Virus record (IMG/VR): IMGVR_UViG_3300032053_000011
Location: 62,001-126,000 of that record
DNA from: a virus
Strand: one strand, 5' to 3'
Length of the DNA stretch: 64,000 nt
The stretch's first letter is position 1; every line of letters starts with the position of its first letter. Positions 7,596-16,226 of this stretch are shown here, in pieces. The translations under genes were made by a program, and so were the position numbers. The notes under the pieces are model-generated. The model was not told where the DNA came from. It searched no databases and was given only the letters and a program-made list of their open reading frames with translations.

Positions 7596-8767
7596 CAGTA
7601 GTCTCCCTTGATGCGAACGCCGTCTCCGTCGTTCTGCTCACCTGGAGCTGGACCGGCCGGAGGTCCATCAGCCTGCGGGATGAGACCGGCATGGACCCCG
7701 CCGATGACAATGACGTCGCCGTGGCCAGTGGCTCCGGTCGGCGCATCCGGCGCATTTCCCGTGAGCTTGGAGAGCAGATCAGCACCGCGGTTGCCTGTCC
7801 TACGCAGACCGGGCGCCGAGGACGCCGCAGTGCGCGGCGTCGGCGTCGCCGCTGCGACGACGTGACCAGCGCGCGTCACGGAGAGACCCGGGCGCTGCTG
7901 GGCCGCCTTCGCGGGCGGAGCCGCTGGCGATCCGATCGTTGGCGCGGGGGGAAGCGGCGCTCGTACCGGCGGCGGAGGCGTGACGGTCTCGGGCCCTGGC
8001 GTCTGCATCTCGAGCAAGCTGACGAGATCAACGTCGCCATCATCGTATTGGGCGCTGATGGTGAGCGCCGTCGCCAGTTCGGCTGAGAGCGGCAGTGATT
8101 GGATCAGCCGCCGCACGACGAGACTTCGTCCCAGGCCGATCCGACGACCGGTTTCATCGGTGGGGTCGCCCTTCCATGCCGCGTCGAACTCATCCCCGGC
8201 GCGCGCCGCCAATCGCGTACGAATGCGCTCGATCTGCGCTAGCGACATCACCTCGAAGGGCGCGCCACCGTCGCGCAGTCGCGCCACTGCGTACACGCAG
8301 ACGAGGTTGCCAGGGTTTTCTTCGAACGTTGGAACATGCTCGAGCACTGGCTTCAGTCCCTGCGAGAAACGGAACTGATCACGCTGGAACACCGGGCGCG
8401 CCTCGATCGAGAGCACCTCGCCAGAACTACGTGCAAGCGCGATGAGACCGCGGTAGCCGGGCCGCATCTGGCAATCGAATTGGCCACTGACGCGATTCGG
8501 CACCGCGATCAGGTAGGCATGTCCGAGCGGGCTGCCCGGCTCGAGCCCGAGCTCGGCCGCTTGCAGCACAGCCTGGAGGAACGAGCCTTGGCTGCTGAGC
8601 AGGATGCGCGGTGACCGGGCGGCGGTCGCCAGGGCCACCTTGATGATTCGATCGGTGGTGAGCGTCGGCGGCAGCACGGCTGCGATGTGATCGCGCGATC
8701 GCTCGAGCAGCTCGCGAAACGCTTGCAGTGGATCCGATCCGGCTGGTGCTGGGGGCGAGTCAATCAT
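7595..8767 (-). CDS. recT: RecT family single-strand annealing protein
   Basis: A 390-residue RecT homologue. Characteristic motifs are the helix QAVLQAAELGLEPGSPLGHA followed by YLIAVPN (about 58-85), MRPGYRGLIALARSSG (about 95-112), the strand around VFQRDQF, VCVYAVARLRDGG, and GLGRSLVVRRLIQSLPLS (about 210-225). RecT binds single-stranded DNA and anneals complementary strands during phage recombination. The Pro/Ala-rich tail after residue 260 is extra and likely disordered. The start is supported by GAAAGG seven bases upstream. The YqaJ exonuclease gene lies 15 bases upstream and provides the partner nuclease. Confidence 0.93.
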   Translation of the reverse strand: MIDSPPAPAGSDPLQAFRELLERSRDHIAAVLPPTLTTDRIIKVALATAARSPRILLSSQGSFLQAVLQAAELGLEPGSPLGHAYLIAVPNRVSGQFDCQMRPGYRGLIALARSSGEVLSIEARPVFQRDQFRFSQGLKPVLEHVPTFEENPGNLVCVYAVARLRDGGAPFEVMSLAQIERIRTRLAARAGDEFDAAWKGDPTDETGRRIGLGRSLVVRRLIQSLPLSAELATALTISAQYDDGDVDLVSLLEMQTPGPETVTPPPPVRAPLPPAPTIGSPAAPPAKAAQQRPGLSVTRAGHVVAAATPTPRTAASSAPGLRRTGNRGADLLSKLTGNAPDAPTGATGHGDVIVIGGVHAGLIPQADGPPAGPAPGEQNDGDGVRIKGDY

Positions 8768-8782
8768 GGTGCGCCTTTCAGA

Positions 8783-9757
8783 CTACAGATCATCGGCTAC
8801 CCCGAATCCCGCCATCCGCACGACGCGGTTCGGCATCCCGGCGTACTGCTCGATCAGTTCCGGCGTCGCGCCAAGCTCCATGGCGAGCTCTTTCCACATG
8901 GGCTTGCCGCGGGAGTCCAGCTTCCATGTGACCCGCCGAGCATCGCCCTCACCGAACCCGGCAGTGTCGCCGATCAGCGCCTTGATCTGGTTGATGAGCA
9001 GCGCTTCTTCCTGCTCGGCTTGCTTGCGGATGCGTTTCGCGGAGGCCAGAAGTTCGCTCAGTGCCAACGCCTCTTCGGTCCAGACGCGCAAAGGCAGCCG
9101 GTCGGCCGGGTGCGTCTCGCGGAGGTACTCGCCCGTATCGCGCGAGGCAGTGATGGGCGGCGCGACATTCGCGACGATGTAGTCGCGCCAGAACCGCGCG
9201 CCGATCTCGAGCAGCGCATCGCCGACGCGCGGGTCGCGCTCGATTGGATACGTGCGGAAGTCCTCGTTGCCGATCAGCACCGCCACATCGCAACGCTCGA
9301 AGCCTGCAACGGCCATCTCCTGCTCGATCTGTGCGCGGTAGTAATCCGGGACCGCGTCCGTGCCATCTTCGCCCCAGTGATGCTCGACCCGGATGCTGGC
9401 GGTCTTGCACTGGACGAGTTTTTCGCGATCGCCGCTATCACGCAGCACCACCCCGTCTGGCGTGCACAGCGCACTCGGCACCGTTGCATGACGGAGCGTG
9501 CCGTTCACGCTGTTGGGCCAGTACGTCGCCGCTGGGATCACCGTGTACCCAGTCTTCTCGGCATAGAGCTCGAGGACGAACGGCTCGTTGAAGGTCCCGA
9601 ACCGCATCGGCAGCGTCGGCTTCCGGTTGACGAGTCCCTTCTTGACGCACCAGATGTCGAATGGACTCTGGTACGGACTGATTCCCGCGACGGCCGCCAC
9701 CTCTGATGCCCCAATCCCTGACTTCCTGAAGAGGAGCTGAGCATCAGTGAGGCTCAT
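8783..9757 (-). CDS. YqaJ-like viral recombinase (lambda exonuclease fold)
   Basis: A 324-residue protein of the YqaJ/lambda-exonuclease family. It opens with SGIGASEVAAVAGISPYQSP, the family N-terminal motif; MRFGTFNEPFVLELYAEKTG supplies the early helix and conserved Glu; CTPDGVVLRD supplies the active-site Asp and LVQCKTAS the QxK-type motif (Asp-Glu-x-Lys nuclease core). YYRAQIEQEMAVAGF is the conserved Gln-containing helix. These enzymes resect double-stranded DNA 5' to 3' to feed RecT. It lies directly before recT and overlaps the preceding gene by four bases. Confidence 0.92.
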   Translation of the reverse strand: MSLTDAQLLFRKSGIGASEVAAVAGISPYQSPFDIWCVKKGLVNRKPTLPMRFGTFNEPFVLELYAEKTGYTVIPAATYWPNSVNGTLRHATVPSALCTPDGVVLRDSGDREKLVQCKTASIRVEHHWGEDGTDAVPDYYRAQIEQEMAVAGFERCDVAVLIGNEDFRTYPIERDPRVGDALLEIGARFWRDYIVANVAPPITASRDTGEYLRETHPADRLPLRVWTEEALALSELLASAKRIRKQAEQEEALLINQIKALIGDTAGFGEGDARRVTWKLDSRGKPMWKELAMELGATPELIEQYAGMPNRVVRMAGFGVADDL

Positions 9758-10104
9758 GGCCGGTCCTTCTTCACGCGGGCGTCATGCCGTTGTAGATCCG
9801 AGGTCACGTTGACGAGATGGCCGCTCATCAATGGCGCCTCACGAAGGAGGGTCACGGCACACCGCGTGGCATGGCCCATGGCAGCACACGCGCTGAGGAT
9901 CGCGCTGTCCGGGTCCGTCCCTCGTGCCACCAGAATCGCATCGGCGAGGATCTGCGCTGTTCGCGATGTACGCTCGGCGAGGTGATGCTCGCAGGCATCG
10001 AGCACGCGCGGTACGAGCTGTTCCTCTTCCGATGTCGTCGGGCAGCGCGCACCGATCGCGGCAATCGCGGCACGGATCTGCACTTCGATGAGATCGTTGC
10101 TCAC
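9754..10104 (-). CDS. Unknown helical protein
   Basis: A 116-residue protein read from a GTG at 10104 that overlaps the previous stop (GTGA); a start twelve bases further up would overlap more. The sequence is helical and Ala-rich (IRAAIAAIGARC, HLAERTSRTAQILADAILVARG, LSACAAMGHATRCAVTLLRE) with several Cys residues in no clear metal pattern. It precedes the YqaJ exonuclease with a four-base overlap. No family recognised. Confidence 0.65.
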   Translation of the reverse strand: MSNDLIEVQIRAAIAAIGARCPTTSEEEQLVPRVLDACEHHLAERTSRTAQILADAILVARGTDPDSAILSACAAMGHATRCAVTLLREAPLMSGHLVNVTSDLQRHDARVKKDRP

Positions 10105-10487
10105 CGCGTCCTCCACGTGCGCTTCACCAGCGCGACGTATCCGTCGGCGACCACGCCGGTAAACTCGTCGGCGAATCTGGTCGTCACCGTGATCGACCCG
10201 GGCAGGTCGAGAAAGACCTCAATGAGGCGTTCCGGGGTCTCTGTCTGCGCACGCTGCCGGTTCTTCGCACTGGAAGACCTCAAGACCCGGTGCAGCGGAA
10301 ACGTGTTGGTGCCCTGGAGGGTCACGACCCAGCACCTGCTCCCGAAGTCGACGGTTCCCGCGCCGCCGAGAAAGTCCTGGAGCGCGAGCTGCAATAGACG
10401 CGGCGATGGCGGCGTCTTCAGCCAGACATCTTTCCGCGTGGCCCGGCCAGCCGAACGACGGAATCTCACGATACGATCGTGCCCCAT
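10101..10487 (-). CDS. Unknown protein, beta-rich
   Basis: A 128-residue protein (MGHDRIVRFRRSAGRATRKD...). The central and C-terminal parts alternate short strands (FGSRCWVVTLQGTNTF, GSITVTTRFADEFTGVVAD), suggesting a small beta domain. It begins one base inside the stop of the previous gene and overlaps the next by four bases. No family recognised. Confidence 0.65.
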   Translation of the reverse strand: MGHDRIVRFRRSAGRATRKDVWLKTPPSPRLLQLALQDFLGGAGTVDFGSRCWVVTLQGTNTFPLHRVLRSSSAKNRQRAQTETPERLIEVFLDLPGSITVTTRFADEFTGVVADGYVALVKRTWRTR

Positions 10488-11008
10488 CAGCCGCTCTTGC
10501 CGAGTGCTGCGCGCACCAACGCAAGGATGCCAGTGTTCTTGATCGCCGCGTCTTCGGCACTCTCAGCGCGCGAGCCATCAACGAGTCGAGCGCTGACAGC
10601 AGCACACCATCCGACCAGCGGTTCTGCTGCCTCCAACGCAGCTCGCATCTGCGCACGGTCCCGAATGGCAATGGCCCATCTCTTCGCCATGATGAAAAGC
10701 GAGGCACGCCAGTCGGGCGCCTCGCCGCTGTTCGCGAACACCAGCAATGCCTCGGGCCCGCGCAGCTCATACTCGAGCGTGGTGCACTCGTTCACATCGA
10801 TCGGCGACGTGAGCGACTCTTCCAGCGCATCGCGCTGGCCCTCTTCGTAGAATCCTTGTAGCGCGTTCGCGAGGATCTCGTGCTCGGTCAGCCCGCCGGA
10901 GTGATCGCTGAGCGATCCGGTCAGCAGCTCGTTCGCCTTGAGGCGCATCGCCGCGTGCGGCCCACCGGCCGTGATCCACGCCGCGATCTGATCATCGTGA
11001 ATCGTCAT
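10487..11008 (-). CDS. Unknown helical protein
   Basis: A 173-residue helical protein (MTIHDDQIAAWITAGG...). The ATG at 11008 has GAGG about eight bases upstream, one of the few clear ribosome-binding sites of the operon. Segments such as ALQGFYEEGQRDALEE and LFIMAKRWAIAIRDRAQMRAALEAAE are amphipathic. No family recognised. Confidence 0.65.
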   Translation of the reverse strand: MTIHDDQIAAWITAGGPHAAMRLKANELLTGSLSDHSGGLTEHEILANALQGFYEEGQRDALEESLTSPIDVNECTTLEYELRGPEALLVFANSGEAPDWRASLFIMAKRWAIAIRDRAQMRAALEAAEPLVGWCAAVSARLVDGSRAESAEDAAIKNTGILALVRAALGKSG

Positions 11009-11020
11009 TGTGGCCCCTCG

Positions 11021-11368
11021 TCATTCCATGACGCAGGAATCGCAGCCAGTGCGACAGCCCGGGGCGCCGCATCCATTCTCGTCGTCGTCGATGCTGAACA
11101 CCGCGATGCCAGGAATCGTCATCGGCACTGCCTGCTCGAGCGCATAGCGATCGTTCGCGTGTCTGGCCTGCTCCACGGTGCATACCGTCAGGCAATAGAC
11201 CGACTGCGGATGCACGAACTGGACGATCGGCGGATCGACCTGGATCTCCGCTCGCATCATCTTGATCCCGAAGCGCTCGACTTCGCTGACCTTCGCGCCG
11301 AATCGGCGATGTCCCATCAACTCCACGATCGCAAACTGGTCGTTCTCGTCCGCTGCCATGACGCTCAC
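11021..11368 (-). CDS. Unknown protein ending in a Cys-rich tail
   Basis: A 115-residue protein (MSVMAADENDQFAIVELMGHRRFGAKVSEVERFG). The first 60 residues, with GHRRFGAKVSEVERFGIKMM, recall small phage proteins of unknown role. The tail NGCGAPGCRTGCDSC has four cysteines in a short span and may bind zinc. Its ATG overlaps the stop of the ParB-like gene upstream (ATGA), and a 12-base gap separates it from the next gene. No family recognised. Confidence 0.65.
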   Translation of the reverse strand: MSVMAADENDQFAIVELMGHRRFGAKVSEVERFGIKMMRAEIQVDPPIVQFVHPQSVYCLTVCTVEQARHANDRYALEQAVPMTIPGIAVFSIDDDENGCGAPGCRTGCDSCVME

Positions 11369-12222
11369 TTCTTCCCCTGGAAGAAATGGAGCGACGACTC
11401 CGTCGCGTACATGTGACTGCGCCGCACCTTCTCACCGCGAAGATGGGCCTGGACCGCGCGTAGAATCTTCAAGGCTAACGGTCGGCGCTGACCCTTCACG
11501 TTGCCGATGGATCCGATGATGGTCTCCCGCGCGACCCAGATCGGCGAATCCTTGTCGAGCCCGGTGCCATCGACCAGTCCGCGCACGAATGCCTCGACCG
11601 CCGCCGGGTGTTTCTTGTGCGCGAAGACCAGAGCCGCGCCGACCATGGCGGGCTTGAACGGCGCCTTGTCGGGCAGCACTTCGAGGATCAGGTCGATCGC
11701 CTTGTGATTCCGCTGGTAGTACGCCTCGGTGTCCTCGACGCCGCCCTTGCCGCACATGTTGGTGAGGAGCTGGCGCTCGCCGTTGCACCATGCAGTCACG
11801 CGCTTCGGTCCGGGGATCACTCCATCCCGGCGCAGAACTTCGGCGATCGACCGGGTCGCACCGCGGTCGATCGTCTTGATCGCGTCCTTGGCGACGTTGT
11901 ACGCGACGGAGATCCGCACCGTGATGCCCGACTCGACGATGGCCCAGAGCCGATGCTGGCCGTCGATCAGGTTGCCATCGACATCGAATCCGATCGCCTG
12001 ATTGTTGACCTTCCAACCACCGTTCTTCATGACACGCGCGAAAGCCTCGACGCGGTTCTGGCCGATGGGTCGGTTGTCGGTGTTCTTGTCGAGGAACGCG
12101 GCAGCCGTTGTGGGATCGATGTCCATCACGTCGAAGTAGGTCTCGTCGTCCGCGCGCACGGTTGGCTTGGGCGCCTTGACGCTCCGAAGATCGGCTACTG
12201 CTTTGCGGGTCGTGGACTTCAT
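11365..12222 (-). CDS. ParB/sulfiredoxin-fold DNA-binding or nuclease-like protein
   Basis: A 285-residue protein and first gene of the left minus-strand operon. Near residue 65 it has RVEAFARVMKNGGWKVNNQA followed by GNLIDGQHRLWAIVESG, the phage-type ParB/Srx N-terminal core, with the Asp-Gly-Gln-His-Arg loop as the likely nucleotide- or metal-binding site. The rest is helical with no centromere-binding HTH that I can identify. Family members are DNA partition-like or nuclease-like proteins. Start at 12222 is supported by GGAG seven bases upstream; an ATG at 12243 with AGGTGAGG upstream is an alternative. Confidence 0.8.
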   Translation of the reverse strand: MKSTTRKAVADLRSVKAPKPTVRADDETYFDVMDIDPTTAAAFLDKNTDNRPIGQNRVEAFARVMKNGGWKVNNQAIGFDVDGNLIDGQHRLWAIVESGITVRISVAYNVAKDAIKTIDRGATRSIAEVLRRDGVIPGPKRVTAWCNGERQLLTNMCGKGGVEDTEAYYQRNHKAIDLILEVLPDKAPFKPAMVGAALVFAHKKHPAAVEAFVRGLVDGTGLDKDSPIWVARETIIGSIGNVKGQRRPLALKILRAVQAHLRGEKVRRSHMYATESSLHFFQGKK

Positions 12223-12261
12223 AACGGCTCCGTGTTCGATCATTGTGTGCTGCCTCACCTG

Positions 12262-12290
12262 GGGATAATCCCGAAGCCTGATCGGGTCAA
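12262..12290 (-). promoter_or_regulatory. Promoter of the left recombination operon
   Basis: On the minus strand TTGACC lies 17 bases before TATCCC, a good sigma-70-type spacing, about 20-40 bases before the two candidate starts of the ParB-like gene. This would drive the whole leftward operon. Recognised by eye; no start site is known. Confidence 0.55.
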
Positions 12291-12298
12291 CATCAAAA

Positions 12299-12317
12299 CG
12301 CTAGCCACTGGCTAGCG
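12299..12317. promoter_or_regulatory. 19-bp perfect palindrome, GCTAG-type operator
   Basis: CGCTAGCCACTGGCTAGCG is a perfect inverted repeat with 9-base arms and one central base. It sits in the divergent region, just upstream of the -35 of the leftward promoter. A closely related 19-mer lies inside the promoter at 14.49 kb, so it is probably the site of an element-encoded regulator. Confidence 0.6.
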
Positions 12318-12401
12318 CGGTACGATTCCGCGTGTCACCGACACGTACCGGCAACGACAGAGGTCCGCAACTCCGCGCCGGACATTGTCTGGCAGGACCT
12401 C

Positions 12402-12430
12402 TTGCACGCGCTACGAACGCGGCGTACAGA
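12402..12430 (+). promoter_or_regulatory. Promoter, leaderless type
   Basis: TTGCAC, 17 bases, TACAGA. The -10 ends six bases before the ATG at 12437, so the mRNA would begin at or next to the start codon. This is the rightward partner of the 12.28-kb leftward promoter. Confidence 0.5.
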
Positions 12431-12436
12431 CCGCGC

Positions 12437-12613
12437 ATGGAACCACTCTCGTACGAACAGCTTGTCGCCCTCGGTTGGACCGACGCCGAGATCGACGCCC
12501 GCCAGTCGGCCGAGTCAGACGAACTGCACGATGGTTCGATCGAGCCTCTGCCTCGGAAGCCCGATCCGGTCACTCCAGATGTGGCAACTCGGCGTCGGCA
12601 GGAGCGCCGCTGA
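12437..12613 (+). CDS. Small acidic unknown protein
   Basis: A 58-residue protein, MEPLSYEQLVALGWTDAEID. The N-terminal helix-turn (LSYEQLVALGWTDAEIDARQ) is followed by an acidic stretch and a basic tail (RRRQERR). The start follows a promoter -10 by six bases. It is the first rightward gene of the divergent region, opposite the ParB-like gene. Function unknown. Confidence 0.55.
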   Translation: MEPLSYEQLVALGWTDAEIDARQSAESDELHDGSIEPLPRKPDPVTPDVATRRRQERR

Positions 12614-12699
12614 CGTCGTCGTACTCGCTGCGCCAGCGCCCGGCTGAACACAGGCGCGCCGTTGTGGACGCCGCCCCCGACCTACGCCAGAATGCCTGG

Positions 12700-13026
12700 A
12701 TGCAGAACCTGTTGCGCCTATCCATCTCTCGCGGGTTGGGGATCGCGTTCGAGTCCCTGGGCGTGCTCGGCTCTGGCTTCGCGGTTCTGCGCGCCATCAC
12801 TCCGCTCTACTCACTGCCGGATGCTCAAGCGAGCACCAGTGCCCCGCGAATGATGCCGATCGGAACCCGTCTCAAGATCGACAGCGTGAGCACGGTCTCT
12901 GGCAGGCAGTTGTATCGAGTTCGAATGCTGCGTGGCAAAGGTCCATCTCCCGCGACGTGGGCCTACGACACCGGGAGTCTGACGCGCGGGTACGCGTACC
13001 TGACCGCGGCCGATCTTCGTCACTGA
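12700..13026 (+). CDS. Small protein with N-terminal membrane helix and SH3-like tail
   Basis: A 108-residue protein. Residues 12-33 are hydrophobic (LGIAFESLGVLGSGFAVLRAI), a signal anchor or membrane helix. The rest (MPIGTRLKIDSVSTVSGRQLYRVRMLRG...) reads as a small SH3-like beta-barrel. No ribosome-binding site is obvious. An extracytoplasmic position is inferred. Confidence 0.55.
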   Translation: MQNLLRLSISRGLGIAFESLGVLGSGFAVLRAITPLYSLPDAQASTSAPRMMPIGTRLKIDSVSTVSGRQLYRVRMLRGKGPSPATWAYDTGSLTRGYAYLTAADLRH

Positions 13027-13109
13027 GTCAGCGCCGCGCGTACGGTCACGATCGAGCCGACGTTCTCGGCGAGGCACGACCATAGTCTGCCACTCACCGC
13101 TGGAGTTCC

Positions 13110-14455
13110 ATGAGCAGCCCACAGAACAATCCACGCATCAAGGTCGGTCCCTACGCGCTGCGACCGGTGCCAGATCAGATCCCGATCGGAATGATCTATG
13201 TCGCCACGGATCAACCGATCATCTCGGTGGCGATTGGACCGGGCACGCCGCACATCTGGGAAGAGTTCGTTTCCATCCCCGCTCCTCAACCGTTGCGCAA
13301 CACAGTGTTCGTTGCCAAGAATGGCGATGACTCCACTGCGGATGGTTCGATCGGCAAGCCATTTCTGACCGTACAGGCCGGGATGGAATACGCCTGGAGA
13401 CGTACGTGGCGCCGCTCGGGCCGCAGCCCTATCCAGGCCCATACACCCGCCCGTGTGTCTTCATCAGCGCGGGGACGTACGACGGTCCGTTCGTGCTGCC
13501 GCCGCAGATCTGCCTGATGGGGGAGGGGTACAATCACTCTCGCCTCTCTGGCAACTGGTCGATCGATGATCGCTGGAGCAACTATGCTACGGCTACGGCT
13601 GCCGTCGCACCCAACGCGGTTTCCATTCCGGTCGCGCCTCTCCTGATCGCCTTCCCGGCAGGGCAAGTGATGACCTGGATCGTGGGCGGTGCGGTGACGG
13701 TCCTGACCGCGCCAGCTCTGGTTGGTGCGACGACGCTCAGCATCGCGCCACTCGTGGGGGCTATTGCCCCAGGAGAGGGTGGCGAATACGCGAACGACAT
13801 GCGGTCGTCGTGGATCAACGTTGGAGTGTTCGGTGACATCACCGTCGACTTCGCAACCGTGATCAGCAACGAGGGCAAGCTCTACGCATTCGGCGTTCGG
13901 TTTGGCGGGAACATCACGATCGACGAGAAGAGGGTCTTCCCTGTTTCCAACTCGCTCACAGTGATCGCCTCTGAACTTTTCGGCGACACGACCCTGGGCG
14001 GGATCCCCACGCTCCTGGAGGGCTGTGTGATGGGCGGCGGAACGCTGACGCTCAACCAGCTCGTGGGATCTGGCGTCGACAATCTCTTCGAGAGTTCTGG
14101 CGGATCGCTCGGAAACATTGTCGTAAACAACCTCTCGGGCCCCGTACAGGCATACAAATGCAAGTTTGGTCACTCGGTGCAGCCCGGAACCACCCTGACC
14201 ATGAACGGGCCGGATTCCCTGGTCAGTGGTGACATCTCGAGCATCCCGCTGCAAACGTCTGTGACGTTGAGCGGCCTCGCAACCCTCGATCAGATCGTTC
14301 GCACAAACCAGCCGAATTGGAGCGGCCCGACAGCTACACGGCCAACCAACGTGTACATCGGACTTCAGTTCTTCGACACGAGTCTGGGACTGGCTGGTCT
14401 CCCGATCTGGTATGACGGCACGAATTGGATCACCGCTGCTGGCGTGGTTGTCTAG
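13110..14455 (+). pseudogene. Beta-helix (DUF1565/spike-like) protein split by a -1 frameshift
   Basis: Two frames join into one protein. The first, from an ATG at 13110 with GGAG seven bases upstream, ends its homologous part in NTVFVAKNGDDSTADGSIG, the DUF1565-type motif that opens many right-handed beta-helix proteins. The second frame carries on with YVAPLGPQPYP, FISAGTYDGPFVLP, MGEGYNHSRL and long runs of beta strands with Gly/Asn turns to 14455. Reading is restored if one base is re-read at the Trp codon near 13400 (YAW to ETYVAPL). No classical slippery heptamer is seen, so an assembly error or a recent mutation is more likely than programmed shifting. Such proteins are often tail spikes or glycan-binding fibres. 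Confidence 0.65.
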
Positions 14456-14470
14456 CGCGTTTTTACGCGC
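14455..14470. terminator. Short hairpin after the beta-helix gene
   Basis: GCGCGT-TTTT-ACGCGC starts at the stop codon of the beta-helix gene: a six-pair stem with a T-rich loop. No U-tract follows, so it is at best a weak terminator. It separates this gene from the promoter at 14.49 kb. Confidence 0.35.
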
Positions 14471-14486
14471 GGGGCAGAAGCGCTTC

Positions 14487-14515
14487 TTGACGATACGCTA
14501 GCCAGACGCTAGCGT
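14487..14515 (+). promoter_or_regulatory. Promoter with GCTAG operator in its spacer
   Basis: TTGACG, 17 bases, TAGCGT, then seven bases to the ATG at 14523. The spacer and -10 contain CGCTAGCCAGACGCTAGCG, which differs from the palindrome at 12299 in two central positions. A repressor bound there would block polymerase directly. Confidence 0.6.
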
Positions 14516-14522
14516 GCGCTCG

Positions 14523-15113
14523 ATGGTGCACCCGAAAGAGGCTGCTGCGAGACAGGCGATCCGCTTCACGGACGAGCCGTTGATGGAGCTCGCGCTGAAG
14601 CTTGCGGGCGGTCTTTCACTACTGCCGTGGTTCGTGAACCACGCTGCAAGTGGCCCCGAGGCGATCGCGGTCTATTGGAGCTGTTCGCGGGATCCTGTGA
14701 GCATGACGTTGGTGCTGGCGATCGTTGATCGGAGTGCCCTGTCCGACGCTCTCAGGTCGCTCAAGACACGGATCGTGCCCGGCCCTCCAGGCGCCGACTA
14801 CATAGCATTCGGCATGACGTGGCAAGACGGGCCGGATTACACCAAGCCTATCCAGGGTGGTGGCTGGTTCCACGACATTCTGGTGCACCTCGACTGCGCC
14901 ATCCTGGGCCTCGCGTTCTGGACGTTCCGCAAAAATTACGAGCACCTCATTGATCTCGCACTCAACGCGGCGATCATGACCGGTGCGATTGAGGGCACCT
15001 GCCCGGGGCCGCAGCACGAATGCGTGGCGGCTGCCCTGTGCGAAGAGCTGCGCCGGGCGATGCCGGTGCTCAGTCCTGAGCGTATCCTCGCAATCGGTGG
15101 AGAAGATCAATGA
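14523..15113 (+). CDS. Unknown protein
   Basis: A 196-residue protein starting MVHPKEAAARQAIRF; a GTG nine bases upstream is less likely because it would lie only two bops or fewer from a usable promoter end. Hydrophobic stretches near residues 25-40 (LALKLAGGLSLLPWFV) and 115-130 (LDCAILGLAFWTF) suggest a compact alpha/beta domain, not a membrane protein. The next gene overlaps by four bases. No family recognised. Confidence 0.65.
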   Translation: MVHPKEAAARQAIRFTDEPLMELALKLAGGLSLLPWFVNHAASGPEAIAVYWSCSRDPVSMTLVLAIVDRSALSDALRSLKTRIVPGPPGADYIAFGMTWQDGPDYTKPIQGGGWFHDILVHLDCAILGLAFWTFRKNYEHLIDLALNAAIMTGAIEGTCPGPQHECVAAALCEELRRAMPVLSPERILAIGGEDQ

Positions 15114-15541
15114 CGGCGTACTTCGACAATCTTGGTTCCGCACTGCTTCAAGCGCGAGAGCTCGAGGGCGACCTGAAGCTCGACAATCGGCTACGCGAGA
15201 TTGAAGAGGGTCTCGTCTACGACGTGACGTTGTGTTTCGAGTCGCCCGGCTTTCCGGCCGACCTGCGCGAGCGTGGGCATCGCATCATCCTGAAACACGG
15301 TGTACATACTCGGCCACTCAACGATGCGACCCATCCCACGGTGGATTCGCTGTACGACGCATTCAGGGCTGTCGCGCAGATGGGTTCCGATCTGCACGAC
15401 CTGTTTCACGCCGTGTGCCGCCGCGAGACCGATGAAGGTCTGGTCGGGTTCAGCGATGACCCGCGCTCGCCGATGCGTGTTCTTGCGTGCCGTGGCGAGG
15501 AGTTCCGCGAAAACCTCGCGGCCGAAGCGAAGCCCGCATGA
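15110..15541 (+). CDS. Unknown protein
   Basis: A 143-residue protein (MTAYFDNLGSALLQARELEGD...). Start and stop overlap the neighbouring genes (ATGA at both ends), so it belongs to a three-gene unit from the promoter at 14.49 kb. The sequence is mainly helical with a His-rich centre (LHDLFHAVCRRE). No family recognised. Confidence 0.65.
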   Translation: MTAYFDNLGSALLQARELEGDLKLDNRLREIEEGLVYDVTLCFESPGFPADLRERGHRIILKHGVHTRPLNDATHPTVDSLYDAFRAVAQMGSDLHDLFHAVCRRETDEGLVGFSDDPRSPMRVLACRGEEFRENLAAEAKPA

Positions 15542-16194
15542 TCGACACCGATCCGTTCGTCGACTCGTTGACCGATCTGCTCGTCGGGATCGACGAGGAC
15601 GGATATCCACCACTCGCATGGGTGGTCCGCTGGAGCGACGGCGGGCGCGATCCGGTGCATGCAGCATGGGAGGCGGCAGAGTCGCCGCATGCAATGGTGA
15701 AGGTCGTCCGCCTTGGATGGGGTGATCGCGCGATCCCCTTGAAGGCGACTATGGTCGCCACATTCCAAGCGGTCTCCGACGGCGTAACGGAAGTTCTGCC
15801 ACCGGGTGGATGGCCCGCGAAGTCACCGCCACAACCGCCGCGCAAGGTGCGGCAGCGTCGACAGATGACCGGCGCCGAGTTCGTACGCGGCGCGCAGCGG
15901 TACCTATCATCGACGGCATCGACGGCGGCGCTGTTCCCTCCACCTCTTCCCGGTGCTGCTGCGGATATCACATGGAGCCTGCCGGGGATCGCAGGCCGCT
16001 CAAGTCATGGTCCCACGCGTCTCCGGTACATGGATTCCGCTGGTGAGAAGTGGTTCGAGCGCGTCCACCGTGACTACCAAGACGCGCGCGAGCGGCTCCA
16101 GTATCGCGTGGCAGTCGCCAAGATCCGCCGCGAGTGCCCTGTGCCGCCGACGCTGGAAGAGCTATTGCGCAGAGCTAGCACAGTGCTAACGTAA
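15538..16194 (+). CDS. Unknown protein
   Basis: A 218-residue protein (MIDTDPFVDSLTDLLVG...). The first half is alpha/beta; a Pro/Arg-rich linker (PPQPPRKVRQRRQ) near residues 98-112 separates a C-terminal helical part (EKWFERVHRDYQDARERLQYRVAVAKIRREC). The 3' end of the gene contains the promoter for the next transcript. No family recognised. Confidence 0.65.
   Translation: MIDTDPFVDSLTDLLVGIDEDGYPPLAWVVRWSDGGRDPVHAAWEAAESPHAMVKVVRLGWGDRAIPLKATMVATFQAVSDGVTEVLPPGGWPAKSPPQPPRKVRQRRQMTGAEFVRGAQRYLSSTASTAALFPPPLPGAAADITWSLPGIAGRSSHGPTRLRYMDSAGEKWFERVHRDYQDARERLQYRVAVAKIRRECPVPPTLEELLRRASTVLT
16165..16192 (+). promoter_or_regulatory. Promoter with GCTAGCAC spacer element
   Basis: TTGCGC, 16 bases, TAACGT, lying in the last codons of the upstream gene. 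The spacer and -10 contain GCTAGCACAGTGCTAAC, an imperfect palindrome with one mismatch in the 8-base arms. It would transcribe the RNase HI unit. Confidence 0.5.
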
Positions 16195-16226
16195 TCAACG
16201 CTGTCCAGGAATTGGGCAACACCCGC

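Noticed and set aside
13395-13410. Programmed -1 ribosomal frameshift in the beta-helix gene
   Set aside because: No X-XXY-YYZ slippery sequence or stable downstream structure is visible at the junction; an indel is simpler.
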